Part shown: piece by piece, positions 18,787 to 28,347 of the stretch
Position numbering within the stretch: the stretch's first letter is position 1
Layout of the letters: every line of letters begins with the position of its first letter
Origin: an uncultured Alphaproteobacteria bacterium
GTDB lineage: Bacteria > Pseudomonadota > Alphaproteobacteria > HIMB59 > GCA-002718135
Direction: 5' to 3'
Assembly (NCBI GenBank): GCA_902585605.1
Contig: CACIED010000008.1
Coordinates: 1-46,746, forward strand
DNA: 46,746 nucleotides
Made by a program: the position numbers and the translations under genes
Notes under the pieces: generated by a model
The model's database searches: none
What the model saw: the letters and a program-made list of their open reading frames with translations, nothing else
Told to the model about the DNA's origin: nothing

Positions 18787-19098
18787 ATGAATAAATCTTT
18801 AGTTTTAAAAAATAAATTTTATTTTTATTTTTCTTTTTTGTTTACTTTTTTTCTATTTGTTTATCTTCTCTATTTTCTTATAAATGGTGAGAGGGGATTA
18901 CTGAAATATTTCAGTCTTAAAAATCTTAATGCCCAATACAATGAACAATATATCTCCTTAAAAAAGGAAAATGAATTTTACTTAGATAGAATTAAAAGAT
19001 TACAACCAAATACTATAGATTTGGACTATTTGGATGAGACATTTAGGAAAGTTACAGGATTTACTTCAGAAAACGAAACAGTTATAATTATAGAATAG
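18787..19098 (+). CDS. ftsB: FtsB/DivIC-family septum formation initiator
   Basis: This small bitopic division protein bridges FtsL and FtsQ in the divisome. The 103-residue product has one hydrophobic segment (about 13-33, aromatic-rich), then a helical stretch with Lys/Glu/Leu heptads (about 45-75, LKKENEFYLDRIKRLQ), then a segment containing DLDYLDETFRKVTGF, which matches the FtsB C-terminal pattern. FtsB homologues sit between eno and pdhA in Alphaproteobacteria, as here. Sequence conservation is low in this family; the call rests on topology and context. Confidence 0.88.
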   Translation: MNKSLVLKNKFYFYFSFLFTFFLFVYLLYFLINGERGLLKYFSLKNLNAQYNEQYISLKKENEFYLDRIKRLQPNTIDLDYLDETFRKVTGFTSENETVIIIE

Positions 19099-19108
19099 AT
19101 TGATTTAT

Positions 19109-19135
19109 TTGACAAAAAATCACCCTAATTATAAT
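19109..19135 (+). promoter_or_regulatory. Promoter for the pdhA-pdhB-pdhC-lipA unit
   Basis: A perfect TTGACA (19109-19114) is followed after 15 bases by a perfect TATAAT (19130-19135); a 17-base spacing instead gives TAATTA (19132-19137). The pdhA ATG is 14 bases beyond the TATAAT, so the untranslated leader would be only about 6-8 bases. It is among the strongest-looking promoters I find in the window and fits a highly expressed central-metabolism operon. Confidence 0.6.
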
Positions 19136-19148
19136 TAAAGATTATCAT

Positions 19149-20111
19149 ATGAAAAAACTTCAAAAAGCCGATTACATTAAAATGTATTCTTTTATGCTCA
19201 AAATAAGAAGATTTGAGGAAAGAGCAGCTCAACTTTACGGAATGGGTAAAATAGGTGGTTTTTGTCATTTGTATATTGGTCAAGAAGCTGTTGTTGTTGG
19301 TATATTAATGACAATAGATAAGAATGACTCAGTTGTAACAACTTACAGAGATCATGGCCATATGATTGCTAGGGGATTAGATCCAAAACGTATTATGGCA
19401 GAATTGACTGGTAGAGAAGATGGTTATTCTGCTGGTAAGGGTGGTTCAATGCACATGTTTTCAAAGGAAAATAATTTTTATGGTGGGCATGGTATTGTTG
19501 GGGCTCAAGTGCCAATTGGAACAGGTATTGCATTCACACACAAATATAATGGAGAAAAAAATATATGTAGAACATATATTGGTGATGGAGCAATGAACAA
19601 TGGACAAGTTTTTGAAGCTTTTAATCTAGCTGCTTTATGGAAGCTTCCCGTTTTATACATTATTGAAAATAATAAATATGGAATGGGCACATCTGTAGAT
19701 AGAGCGGCGGCTGGATTAGATTTGTATAAAAGAGGTGAGGCATTTGGTATTCCTGGTGAGAAGGTAGATGGAATGAATGTATTTTCAGTTATCGAAGCAG
19801 CAGACAAAGCAGGTAAATATGTTAGGGAAGGGAATGGGCCATATATTATCGAAGTACAAACATATAGATATAGAGGACATTCAATGTCAGATCCTGCAAA
19901 ATATAGAACGAAAGAAGAATTAGATAATTATAAGCAAACTGATCCTATTGAAATAGTTAAAGCTGAAATATTAAAGAAAAAAATTGCAACTAATGATGAA
20001 ATTGAAAAAATTAATAAAGATACTTTAGAAGAAATAAAAAATGCTGCTGAATTTGCAACCAACAGTCCTTTCCCAAAGGATAGTGAGCTTTATACGGACG
20101 TTTACTTATAA
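19149..20111 (+). CDS. pdhA: Pyruvate dehydrogenase E1 component, alpha subunit
   Basis: The E1 alpha subunit binds thiamine diphosphate and, with PdhB, decarboxylates pyruvate. The 320-residue protein has the ThDP motif GDG (145-147) through ENNKYGMG (NN at 174-175), the YRDHGHMIARG substrate region and the YRGHSMSDPAKYR loop that holds the conserved phosphorylation-loop serine in eukaryotic homologues. Its start follows a strong promoter, and it is 3 bases upstream of pdhB. The heterotetrameric E1 plus lipoylated E1 beta arrangement is the alphaproteobacterial/mitochondrial type. Confidence 0.96.
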   Translation: MKKLQKADYIKMYSFMLKIRRFEERAAQLYGMGKIGGFCHLYIGQEAVVVGILMTIDKNDSVVTTYRDHGHMIARGLDPKRIMAELTGREDGYSAGKGGSMHMFSKENNFYGGHGIVGAQVPIGTGIAFTHKYNGEKNICRTYIGDGAMNNGQVFEAFNLAALWKLPVLYIIENNKYGMGTSVDRAAAGLDLYKRGEAFGIPGEKVDGMNVFSVIEAADKAGKYVREGNGPYIIEVQTYRYRGHSMSDPAKYRTKEELDNYKQTDPIEIVKAEILKKKIATNDEIEKINKDTLEEIKNAAEFATNSPFPKDSELYTDVYL

Positions 20112-20114
20112 ACT

Positions 20115-21494
20115 ATGAGCACAGAAATTTTAATGCCCGCATTATCGCCAACAATGACAGAAGGTAATCTGTCTAAGTGGTTAATTAAAAAAGGGGATAC
20201 TGTTAAAGCTGGTGATTTGATTGCAGAAATTGAAACAGATAAAGCTACAATGGAAGTAGAAGCGGTAGATGAAGGTGTTGTTCTTGATCTTTTATTTAAA
20301 GAAGGAGAGGCAAATATTCCAGTTAATAAAGCTATAGCAATTATTGGTGATCCAAATGAAAAAGTTGAAGTAAAAAAACAAGCTCCTGTAGAAAAAGTGA
20401 TTGAAGAAAAGAAAATTGAAAAAAATATTGAGACAAAAATTGAAATCAAGAAAGATGATATAATTAACAAACCATCACCTAAAATAGAAGAAGATACAAA
20501 TTTAAGCTCAGAAGAAATTACCATGCGTCAAGCACTAAGAGATACAATGGCTGAAGAAATGAGAAAAGATAATAAAGTTTTCATACTTGGAGAGGAAGTT
20601 GCCGAGTATCAAGGTGCGTATAAAGTAACACAAGGTCTTCTTCAAGAATTTGGCAAAGAAAGAGTGTTAGATACTCCTATTTCCGAACATGGATTTACTG
20701 GATTAGCAGTTGGAGCAGCATTTAAGGGATTAAGACCAATTTTAGAATTCATGACTTTTAACTTTTCAATGCAAGCAATTGATCAAATCATTAATTCAGC
20801 TGCAAAAACACTATACATGTCTGGAGGACAAATCAACTGTCCTATTGTTTTTAGAGGGCCAAATGGTGCTGCAGCTCAAGTTGCTGCACAACATAGTCAG
20901 GATTTTTCTTCTTGGTATTCTCAAGTTCCAGGTTTAAAAGTTATTGCACCATCTACTCCATACAATGCAAAAGGCCTGTTGCGTTCTGCAATAACAGATC
21001 CAAATCCCGTAATTTTTCTAGAAAATGAAATTCTTTATGGATTAAAAGGTGCTGTTAATAATGATGTTAACTTCTCAATACCAATTGGAAAAGCAAATAT
21101 AGAAAGAGAAGGTAAAGATTTAACCATCGTAACGTATTCAATAATGTTGCAGAAATCAAAAGAAGCAGCGTTAAGACTAAAAGAAGAATTCAATTTAGAT
21201 ACAGAAATTATTGATTTACAAACTTTACGACCTTTGGATACGGAAACAATTTTAAATTCAGTAAAAAAAACTAATAGACTAATCACTGTCGAAGAGTCAT
21301 GGCCATTTGGTAGTATTGGTTCCGAAATTGCAAATATTGTTCAAAGGGATGCATTTGATTATTTAGACTCACCAGTGATAAAAGTTAATAGTGCGGATGT
21401 TCCAATGCCTTATTCACTGAGTTTAGAAAAATTATATCTTCCTCAAGTTGATGATATTATAAATGCTGCAAAAAAAGTAAGTTATATAAATTAA
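20115..21494 (+). CDS. pdhB: Pyruvate dehydrogenase E1 component, beta subunit with N-terminal lipoyl domain
   Basis: This 459-residue E1 beta subunit carries an N-terminal lipoyl domain (about 1-80) with the lipoylated lysine K43 in [11 protein letters not shown], a charged Lys/Glu linker (about 85-135), and the E1 beta domain from [15 protein letters not shown] to the end, including [29 protein letters not shown] and [14 protein letters not shown]. Lipoyl-bearing E1 beta subunits are known in Alphaproteobacteria. The lipoyl domain is nearly identical in its core to that of the next gene, so the two probably arose by duplication. It abuts pdhC with no gap. Confidence 0.96.
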   Translation: MSTEILMPALSPTMTEGNLSKWLIKKGDTVKAGDLIAEIETDKATMEVEAVDEGVVLDLLFKEGEANIPVNKAIAIIGDPNEKVEVKKQAPVEKVIEEKKIEKNIETKIEIKKDDIINKPSPKIEEDTNLSSEEITMRQALRDTMAEEMRKDNKVFILGEEVAEYQGAYKVTQGLLQEFGKERVLDTPISEHGFTGLAVGAAFKGLRPILEFMTFNFSMQAIDQIINSAAKTLYMSGGQINCPIVFRGPNGAAAQVAAQHSQDFSSWYSQVPGLKVIAPSTPYNAKGLLRSAITDPNPVIFLENEILYGLKGAVNNDVNFSIPIGKANIEREGKDLTIVTYSIMLQKSKEAALRLKEEFNLDTEIIDLQTLRPLDTETILNSVKKTNRLITVEESWPFGSIGSEIANIVQRDAFDYLDSPVIKVNSADVPMPYSLSLEKLYLPQVDDIINAAKKVSYIN

Positions 21495-22724
21495 ATGGCC
21501 ATTAAAGTTTTAATGCCTGCATTATCTCCCACAATGTCAGAGGGTGTAATTAATAAGTGGTTAGTTAATATTGGTGATACTGTTTCAGCTGGAGATATAT
21601 TAGCTGAAATTGAAACAGATAAAGCAACAATGGAAGTTGAGGCAGTTGATGAGGGAGAAATTACACATTTAATTGATACAACACCAGATAAACAAATTGC
21701 TGTTAATTCTGTCATTGCTCTAATCAATGGTAGCAAAGATGAAAGATTAGAAGATTATAATGATAAAGATCAAGCTGTAAACAGTGAAGGAAAAAATGAA
21801 GTTTCAGAAACACCTAAAGTAAATACTGAAGTTGATAAAAGTCAAATAATAGATATAAATAAAGTTTCAAACACTAAACAAAATACTAATTTTGCTTCAC
21901 CGTTTGTTAAAAAATTTTCTAAAGATAATAATATTGATCTAACTCTTATTAAAGGGTCTGGGCCTGATGGCAGGATAATAAAAAAAGATATTCAAAATTT
22001 TGAACTACAAATTAACGATGAAAATATTTCTGTAATTGAGCCTTCCAGCATAAGAAAAATAATTGCTGAGAGAACAACAAAAACTAAAAATGAGGTTCCA
22101 CATTTTTATCTTACTATTGAAACAAGAATGGATAAGTTAATAAATTTAAGAAAAAAAATTAATTTAAATAGTAATGTCAAAGTATCTTTTAACGACCTTA
22201 TTGTTAAAGCATGTGCAATGGCAATAGCTAAAAATCCAGAGACAAATATTTCTTGGGTGAATGGTAAAATTCACCAATATAAAAATATAGATATTGCTAT
22301 TGCAGTTGCCTTAAAAGAAGGATTGATTACACCTATTGTTAAAGAAGTAGATAAAAAAGGATTAGCTGAAATTTCAACAGAGATTAAATCACTTGTAAAA
22401 AAAGCTAATCAAAATAGATTATTACCTGAGGAATATAGTGGGGGATCTACAACAATCTCAAATTTGGGTATGTTTGGTATTACAGAATTCCAAGCAATTA
22501 TCAATCCACCACAGTCCAGTATTATTGCAGTTGGGTCTATAGTACAAAAACCTGTTATTAACAAAGATACTATTGAAGTTGGGCATACAATGAAATCTAC
22601 TATTTCAGCAGATCATAGATCACTAGATGGTGCTGTTGCGGCAAAATTACTCAAAGATTTTAGCGATATTTTAGAAGACCCCTTCCAAATATGGTTGAAT
22701 AGCATGGATATGGAAGTTATTTAA
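21495..22724 (+). CDS. pdhC: Dihydrolipoamide acetyltransferase (PDH E2 component)
   Basis: E2 forms the core of the pyruvate dehydrogenase complex and passes the acetyl group to CoA. The 409-residue protein has a lipoyl domain (1-80, K43 in [11 protein letters not shown]), a polar linker, a peripheral subunit-binding domain (about 133-168, [16 protein letters not shown] to GRIIKKDI) and a catalytic domain ending with the active-site H374-x3-D378 in [13 protein letters not shown]. The subunit-binding domain should recruit an E3, but no lpd gene is present in this operon. PdhC is followed 5 bases later by lipA. Confidence 0.96.
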   Translation: MAIKVLMPALSPTMSEGVINKWLVNIGDTVSAGDILAEIETDKATMEVEAVDEGEITHLIDTTPDKQIAVNSVIALINGSKDERLEDYNDKDQAVNSEGKNEVSETPKVNTEVDKSQIIDINKVSNTKQNTNFASPFVKKFSKDNNIDLTLIKGSGPDGRIIKKDIQNFELQINDENISVIEPSSIRKIIAERTTKTKNEVPHFYLTIETRMDKLINLRKKINLNSNVKVSFNDLIVKACAMAIAKNPETNISWVNGKIHQYKNIDIAIAVALKEGLITPIVKEVDKKGLAEISTEIKSLVKKANQNRLLPEEYSGGSTTISNLGMFGITEFQAIINPPQSSIIAVGSIVQKPVINKDTIEVGHTMKSTISADHRSLDGAVAAKLLKDFSDILEDPFQIWLNSMDMEVI

Positions 22725-22729
22725 CCAAC

Positions 22730-23665
22730 ATGAATGGACCACGTCATCCTGAAAAAGTTAAAAACAAAGCAAATCCAATTCCCAAAAAACCAAGTTGGAT
22801 TAGAGTAAAGGCACCAACCTCAAAATTTTTCAAAGAAACAAATAAACTTCTAAAAGATAAAAAAATTGTAACTGTATGCGAAGAAGCTGCATGTCCAAAT
22901 ATTGCTGAATGTTGGCAAAAAAAACATGCTACTTTTATGATACTAGGAGATATTTGCACTAGAGCTTGTGCATTTTGTAATATTAAAACTGGCAAACCTC
23001 ATTTTATTGATCATGGAGAAGCTATAAGAATTGCTGAGTCAGTTAAGCAATTGAATTTAGAACATGTTGTAATAACTAGTGTCGACAGAGATGATTTAAT
23101 AGATGGTGGAGCATTACACTTTATTAATGTGATTGATTCCATTAAATCTCTAAACCCAAACTGTACAATTGAAATATTAACACCTGATTTTAAAAATAAA
23201 CCTGAAGCAATAGAAATTTTATCAAAAAATTTACCTGATGTTTTTAATCACAACTTAGAAACAGTGCCAAGATTATATCCTTCAATTCGACCGGGTTCAC
23301 GGTACTTTGTAAGTTTAAATTTACTTAGTCAAATTAAAGAAAAAAATCCAAGTATATTTACAAAATCAGGTTTAATGGTTGGTTTAGGTGAAACTAAAGA
23401 AGAAGTATATCAAGTAATGGATGATTTAAGAGCAGCTAATGTTGATTTTATTACAATTGGCCAATACTTACCTCCAACACCTAAACACGCTAAGCTAGAA
23501 AAATTTATTACTCCTGAAGAATTTGAGGAATATAAAAAAATGGCATACGCAAAAGGATTTCTAATGGTGGCATCATCACCTCTTACTCGTTCAAGTTATC
23601 ATGCTTCTGATGATTTTAAAATCATGCAAGAAAATAGGAAAAATAAACTTTATTCCATTCAATGA
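22730..23665 (+). CDS. lipA: Lipoyl synthase
   Basis: LipA inserts two sulfurs into protein-bound octanoyl groups, here presumably those on PdhB and PdhC encoded upstream. The 311-residue radical-SAM enzyme has the auxiliary cluster cysteines C50, C55 and C61 ([13 protein letters not shown]), the radical-SAM cluster C76-x3-C80-x2-C83 (CTRACAFC) and the C-terminal RSSYHA (287-292) whose serine ligates the auxiliary cluster. Length is standard. ATG follows the pdhC stop by 5 bases without an obvious Shine-Dalgarno sequence; the 3' end overlaps the next gene by 4 bases. Confidence 0.97.
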   Translation: MNGPRHPEKVKNKANPIPKKPSWIRVKAPTSKFFKETNKLLKDKKIVTVCEEAACPNIAECWQKKHATFMILGDICTRACAFCNIKTGKPHFIDHGEAIRIAESVKQLNLEHVVITSVDRDDLIDGGALHFINVIDSIKSLNPNCTIEILTPDFKNKPEAIEILSKNLPDVFNHNLETVPRLYPSIRPGSRYFVSLNLLSQIKEKNPSIFTKSGLMVGLGETKEEVYQVMDDLRAANVDFITIGQYLPPTPKHAKLEKFITPEEFEEYKKMAYAKGFLMVASSPLTRSSYHASDDFKIMQENRKNKLYSIQ

Positions 23666-24099
23666 AATCTTCAAATAGAGAGGAAATAGTCGATCACGAC
23701 GCAAAAGGACTTTTTGATATTGTTCTAGATATTGAAAGCTATCCTTATTTTATTCCTTGGTGTTCAGCAATGAAAGTCCACTCAAAAAGTGAAAAAGAAA
23801 TCTATGCAGATATGGTGGTATGGTATAAATATTTTATGCCTCAAACTTTTGGCTCTCACGTAATTTTTGATAAAAAAAAACTCTCAATTAGTACAACTTA
23901 CATAGAAGGACCTTTAAAAGATCTAAAAACCAATTGGATTTTTGAATCATTAAATAAAAATCAAACACGAATTCATTTTAATGTTGAATTTGAATTTAAA
24001 AGATTTTTTCATCAAAAAATTGCTGAAGCTTTTTTTCCATTAATTGAAAATAAAATGATAGAATCATTTAAAGTTCGTGCTGATGAAATATTAGATTAA
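23662..24099 (+). CDS. RatA/COQ10-family polyketide cyclase-like (START) protein
   Basis: This 145-residue protein is a member of the START-fold family that includes COQ10 (ubiquinone chaperone) and bacterial RatA. Visible hallmarks are the N-terminal [19 protein letters not shown] pattern (family YPeFlPWC), [14 protein letters not shown] in the middle and the C-terminal amphipathic helix [18 protein letters not shown]. In Alphaproteobacteria it follows lipA and precedes cinA, as here. The likeliest role is aid to ubiquinone-dependent respiration rather than a ribosome-targeting toxin, but sequence alone does not decide. Its end overlaps convergent cinA by 9 bases. Confidence 0.88.
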   Translation: MKSSNREEIVDHDAKGLFDIVLDIESYPYFIPWCSAMKVHSKSEKEIYADMVVWYKYFMPQTFGSHVIFDKKKLSISTTYIEGPLKDLKTNWIFESLNKNQTRIHFNVEFEFKRFFHQKIAEAFFPLIENKMIESFKVRADEILD

Positions 24100-24555
24100 T
24101 TCATTAATTTTTCTAAATATAAAATCTCTAGTTTTTCTCTGAATGTCCAATCTTTTTCCTTTGTATATTTTCTTAAAAATATGATTATTTTTTTTAACTT
24201 TAATACCAATATACACTAATCCTACTGGCTTTAATTTTGTCCCACCATTAGGACCCGCTATACCAGTTGTTGAAATACAGATTTGTGTTTTTTCTTTTTT
24301 ATAGAGGCCATTAATCATATCCTCAGCTACTTCTTTACTTACAGCTCCAAATTTAGAGAGATTAGTTTTTGAAACAGATAAATATTTAGATTTAGCTTTG
24401 TTAGAATAAGCAATAATTCCATAAGAAAAAATTTTAGAGACACCACTATATTTTGTTATAGTGTTTGCAATTAATCCTCCAGTACATGACTCAGCAACAG
24501 AAATTGAGATATTTTTTTTTATTAATTTATCTATAATTTTTTTAATAAAAGGCAT
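24091..24555 (-). CDS. pncC: CinA C-terminal domain protein, nicotinamide-nucleotide amidase PncC
   Basis: PncC deamidates nicotinamide mononucleotide, recycling NMN released for example by NAD-dependent DNA ligase. The 154-residue stand-alone domain has ISVAESCTGGLIANTIT (catalytic Ser region), YGIIAYSNKAK, AVSKEVAEDM and the STTGIAGPNGGTKLKPVG block, all typical of the CinA C-terminal domain. The N-terminal MoaB-like half of full CinA is absent, as usual in Alphaproteobacteria. Its ATG overlaps the end of pgpA by 14 bases. Confidence 0.93.
   Translation of the reverse strand: MPFIKKIIDKLIKKNISISVAESCTGGLIANTITKYSGVSKIFSYGIIAYSNKAKSKYLSVSKTNLSKFGAVSKEVAEDMINGLYKKEKTQICISTTGIAGPNGGTKLKPVGLVYIGIKVKKNNHIFKKIYKGKRLDIQRKTRDFIFRKINELI
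24095..24112 (+). terminator. Weak terminator-like hairpin after ratA-like gene
   Basis: ATTAA (24095-24099) and TTAAT (24104-24108) can pair around a TTCA loop, with a run of T to 24112. It overlaps the stop codon of the + strand gene and the last codons of the convergent pncC gene. The stem has no G-C pairs, so this is only a candidate. Confidence 0.3.
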
Positions 24556-25018
24556 TTAATATATAAAGAATAATTGTTGTATATATTCCAGCTATTAAAT
24601 CATCAAGAATTACACCAAATGAAGATTTTAGTTTCTTATCGACAATATTTGCAGGAAATATTTTTAAAATATCAAAAAAACGAAACAAAATAAAAATTAA
24701 TACTATTGTGACATAAGGATTGATAATTTTAATTTGATCATAAAATATTAAAATTAAGTATATTCCTAGAAATTCATCAATAACTATTATTTTTGAGTCA
24801 TGTGATTGTGTGTTTAAAGAGAATTTGTTAATAAAAAATAATGATAATAAAAAAATTACAATAAAAACAATTACAAATATATCTAAAGAAATAATTTTGT
24901 ATTCAACAATAGGAAATAAAATAACTATTGATAAAAAAGATGCAAAGGTTCCTGGCGGTATTATTTTGATATATCCAGCAAATGATAACGATACAAAAAA
25001 ATTAGCTAATTTTATCAT
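24542..25018 (-). CDS. pgpA: Phosphatidylglycerophosphatase A
   Basis: PgpA dephosphorylates phosphatidylglycerol phosphate in the inner membrane. The 158-residue protein has several hydrophobic helices and the family motifs GYIKIIPPGTFASF near the N-terminus, SKIIVIDEFLGIYL in the middle and FRFFDILKIFPA plus GVILDDLIAGIY near the C-terminus, covering the acidic metal-binding residues. Conserved as ispDF-pgpA-cinA in Alphaproteobacteria. It starts inside the end of ispDF (17-base overlap). Confidence 0.92.
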   Translation of the reverse strand: MIKLANFFVSLSFAGYIKIIPPGTFASFLSIVILFPIVEYKIISLDIFVIVFIVIFLLSLFFINKFSLNTQSHDSKIIVIDEFLGIYLILIFYDQIKIINPYVTIVLIFILFRFFDILKIFPANIVDKKLKSSFGVILDDLIAGIYTTIILYILNAFY

Positions 25019-26141
25019 TTGTTATATGAATTATTGATTCAGCTGCAATTCCCTCACCATTTCCAATAAAACCAATCTTTTCATTTGTAGTTGCTTTAAT
25101 AGACACAGAGTTATTTTTAATTTGAAGTAATGTTGAAATATTTTTAATCATCTTTGAAACATATTTATTAATTTTAGGTTTTTCAGCTATTATATTTATA
25201 TCTAGATTTATAATGGAATAACCTGTTTCTTTAAGTTTATTTCTGCAGTAAATTATAAATTTAGATGAATCTGCATTTTTCCATTTTTTATCTGTATTTG
25301 GAAAGTGATAACCTATATCTCTAGTAGAAAGTGCTCCAAAAATACTGTCACAAATTGCATGAAGCACAACGTCTGCATCAGAATGACCAATTAATTTAGA
25401 GAAAGGAATTTTAATGCCTCCTAATTTTAATCCTGTTTTGGTATTTTTATCAATTTGATGAATATCGTAACCAATACCGTATTTTGTTATCGGCTTTCTG
25501 TATAAATTAAATAAATGAATATCTTCTGGATAAGTAATTTTAATATTATTTTTCTCACCTTTGATAAAATTAATTTTTATTTTTGATTTTTGCAATAATC
25601 CTGCATCATCATTAAATTCAAAATTTTTATATTTTATATGTTCTTTAAATATTAAATTATAATTAAACCCCTGGGGCGTTTGCACGTTAATTGCATTTGT
25701 TTCCAATTTATTTTTTTTTATTAATTGTCTGTCATTATATTCAACATATGGAATTGCGTTAGTATTTTTATCTAATTTAGAAATAATTTTCTTAATTAAT
25801 TTATTACTGCATAAAGGACGTGCAGCATCATGTATTAATACATTCTTAATTTTAAATTTTTTTAAATTTTTTAGAGCATTATAAGAAGAAATTTGTCTTG
25901 TATTTCCAGGTTTTGAAAAGGTGATTTTTATTTTCTCTGGCACAACCTTATGATTAAAGTGAGTATTTTGATATTTTTTATCAATTGAAATATTTATAAT
26001 ATCAAAGTTTGATAAATCTAAATTTGAAACAAAATAATTTAAAAAATTTGTATTCCCAATTTTTAAGAATTGTTTAGGAATTTTTTGACCAAATCTCTTT
26101 CCTTTTCCGCCAGCTAGAATTACAAGTGCATTTTTCATCAT
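25002..26141 (-). CDS. ispDF: Bifunctional IspD/IspF isoprenoid synthesis enzyme
   Basis: The fused enzyme catalyses two steps of the non-mevalonate pathway: CTP addition to methylerythritol 4-phosphate (IspD) and cyclisation to MEcPP (IspF). The 379-residue chain has an N-terminal IspD domain (about 1-220) with LAGGKGKRFGQKIPKQFL, LIHDAARPLCS and NVQTPQGF, then an IspF domain (about 223-379) with YGIGYDIHQ, LIGHSDADVVLHAICD, GYHFPNTD and NEKIGFIGNGEGI. Fused IspDF is characteristic of Alpha- and some Epsilonproteobacteria. A second Met follows the first, so the start could be one codon later. Divergent from ntrY. Confidence 0.96.
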   Translation of the reverse strand: MMKNALVILAGGKGKRFGQKIPKQFLKIGNTNFLNYFVSNLDLSNFDIINISIDKKYQNTHFNHKVVPEKIKITFSKPGNTRQISSYNALKNLKKFKIKNVLIHDAARPLCSNKLIKKIISKLDKNTNAIPYVEYNDRQLIKKNKLETNAINVQTPQGFNYNLIFKEHIKYKNFEFNDDAGLLQKSKIKINFIKGEKNNIKITYPEDIHLFNLYRKPITKYGIGYDIHQIDKNTKTGLKLGGIKIPFSKLIGHSDADVVLHAICDSIFGALSTRDIGYHFPNTDKKWKNADSSKFIIYCRNKLKETGYSIINLDINIIAEKPKINKYVSKMIKNISTLLQIKNNSVSIKATTNEKIGFIGNGEGIAAESIIHITNDKIS

Positions 26142-26202
26142 TTTAATTTATAAATAAAAATTATTTTATAATCATTATTTGAAAAACTAACTAAAGTATA
26201 CA

Positions 26203-28347
26203 GTGTTTGACCTATCAAAATTACTTAAATCTATTCATCTATCAAGATTATCTTTTTATTTTCTAATCTTTTTAATCATATTGAGTTTCTCGATCACATT
26301 CTATTTAATGCTTCCAAATAATGATCTAGTAAAAGATCCTAGAAGACTACAATTTTTTTTATTGGCTGATGTTATTTTTGTTATTTTATTGATTTCAATA
26401 ATTGTTAGGCAGATTGTCCTTATTTTAGTGAGAAGAAGAAAAAGTTATGATGAATCTCGATTATATATAAAATTTGTTAATTTATTTGCTGCAATGGCTT
26501 TGGGCCCAGCTATTGGGTTAGTTATCATTACATCACTTTTCTTCAATTTAGAGTTAAGAACTTGGTATGGAGATGCTGTAAGAGACGCAGTTGTCAATTC
26601 TAACATTGTAGCAAAAAATTATGAAAATGAGATTCAGGCAGAAATTGTTTCTGATACTCAGTTAATTATGAGAGAAATATTAAAAGCTTCTCAAAATAAT
26701 GAAGTAAATATTCAATCAATAAGATTAGCTTTAAGCGAATTTATTAATTTGAGAACAATTTCAAGCATCTATATCTTTAATACTGAAGGAAGTATCTACT
26801 TAAGTCTTAAAGATCCTGATAATGAAAATTTTTCTCTCCCTTCAAATGAAATATTTAAGGTTGTTAATCAAAATCGTGTTTACATTTTCCAATTAGATAA
26901 AAATTCTATCACTGCCTATAAAAAAATAAATTTTTTAAAAGATGTTTACATGCAAGTTAATAGAAATTTGAATACAAATATTTGGGATCATATTACTGCT
27001 ACAAAAGAGGCATTTGAAATTTATACTTTGAAAGAAGAGGAAAGTTCAGGAATTCAAATAACGTATTCTATGATATTTGTTCTTTTCTCAATTTGTTTTA
27101 TATTAGTGGCAATTTTGATTGGGTTTAATCTAGCTAGCAATCTTAGTAAACCAATTACAAACTTAATCAAATCAGCAAATAAGATATCAGAAGGAAATTT
27201 TGATGCTAAAGTTAGTGAAACAGATCAATTTCAAGAGATAAAAGTATTACTTTCCTCTTATAATAAAATGATTTCTGAAATTGAAAATAAACAAAATGAG
27301 TTAATATCAAAAAGTCAAGAAGATGAAGAAAAAAGAATTTTTATAGAGGCGATCTTAAGTCTTTTAACAATAGGTGTAATTTCTTTAGATAAAAATTTTA
27401 ATATTTTGTTATTTAATAAAACTTTAACAAAACTATTTAGAAGCACTAAAACTTTTAGAATAAATGACAATTTTCTATCCTATTTCCCCGAATGGAAAAA
27501 GATATTTGAGAATTTTGAATCCTCAAATAAAGTATTATTAAATTTTCAATACGATTTTACATTATTTGATGATCAAAGAAATTTTAATATTAGAATTATT
27601 AAAGAAATTAATGATAATAAAATTGAGGGATATGTTGTTGCTCTAGATGATGCTACATCTTTAATTTTAGCAGAAAAACATGCAGCTTGGTCTGATATAG
27701 CAAGAAAGATAGCACATGAAGTAAAAAATCCTCTTACTCCCATTAAGCTTTCTGCTGAACGAATAGAAAAGAAATTTTTAGATAGAAAAACAGATAAGGA
27801 GGATATTTCTCTTTTAACTAAGACAATATCAAGACAAGTAGATGATATTGGAAAGTTAGTTGACGAATTTTCATCTTTTGCAAGAATGCCTGAGGCAGAA
27901 ATCAAACTTGATAATCTATCAAAATGCTTAGAAGAGGCATTCCTTTTATATTTCAATACAAGGAAGGATATAAAGCTTAATTTAATTAAACCTAAAAATG
28001 ATATTTATTTTCACTTTGACACTCTTCAAATCTCAAGATGTTTCAGTAACTTAATTAAAAATGCTATTGAAGCTGTTGAAAAAATACCTAATCCTGCTGT
28101 CGAAGTATTATTGGCTACTGATGATAAAAATATAAAAATTGAAATAAAAGATAATGGTGTGGGAATTGATGAAAAAATGTTGAGTAAAATATTTGAACCT
28201 TATTTTACAACTAAAACAAAAGGAACCGGTCTTGGTTTATCAATTGTAAAAAGAATTATTGAAGATCATGGTGGTAAAATAAAAATTGAGAAAAATAAAA
28301 ATATGGCAGGAACAACATCACTAATTTATTTTGAATACAATGCATAA
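26203..28347 (+). CDS. ntrY: Sensor histidine kinase NtrY
   Basis: NtrY is the membrane kinase of the NtrYX two-component system, linked in Alphaproteobacteria to nitrogen, redox and envelope control. The 714-residue protein has three N-terminal membrane helices (about 17-38, 50-72, 88-112), a periplasmic region, a fourth helix (about 285-310), a HAMP domain (about 310-365), a PAS-like region (about 385-490), a HisKA domain with the phosphoacceptor H505 in IAHEVKNPLTPIKLSAERI, and a HATPase domain with NLIKNAIEAVE, DNGVGI and TKGTGLGLSIVKRI. It starts with GTG. Its end overlaps ntrX by 8 bases. ntrB, ntrC and dusB, often just upstream, are missing. Confidence 0.94.
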   Translation: MFDLSKLLKSIHLSRLSFYFLIFLIILSFSITFYLMLPNNDLVKDPRRLQFFLLADVIFVILLISIIVRQIVLILVRRRKSYDESRLYIKFVNLFAAMALGPAIGLVIITSLFFNLELRTWYGDAVRDAVVNSNIVAKNYENEIQAEIVSDTQLIMREILKASQNNEVNIQSIRLALSEFINLRTISSIYIFNTEGSIYLSLKDPDNENFSLPSNEIFKVVNQNRVYIFQLDKNSITAYKKINFLKDVYMQVNRNLNTNIWDHITATKEAFEIYTLKEEESSGIQITYSMIFVLFSICFILVAILIGFNLASNLSKPITNLIKSANKISEGNFDAKVSETDQFQEIKVLLSSYNKMISEIENKQNELISKSQEDEEKRIFIEAILSLLTIGVISLDKNFNILLFNKTLTKLFRSTKTFRINDNFLSYFPEWKKIFENFESSNKVLLNFQYDFTLFDDQRNFNIRIIKEINDNKIEGYVVALDDATSLILAEKHAAWSDIARKIAHEVKNPLTPIKLSAERIEKKFLDRKTDKEDISLLTKTISRQVDDIGKLVDEFSSFARMPEAEIKLDNLSKCLEEAFLLYFNTRKDIKLNLIKPKNDIYFHFDTLQISRCFSNLIKNAIEAVEKIPNPAVEVLLATDDKNIKIEIKDNGVGIDEKMLSKIFEPYFTTKTKGTGLGLSIVKRIIEDHGGKIKIEKNKNMAGTTSLIYFEYNA

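Noticed and set aside
20102..20524. 140-residue open frame opposite the pdhB lipoyl domain
   Set aside because: Repetitive Ser/Thr/Ile composition mirrors the lipoyl domain codons on the other strand; a similar shadow appears opposite pdhC.
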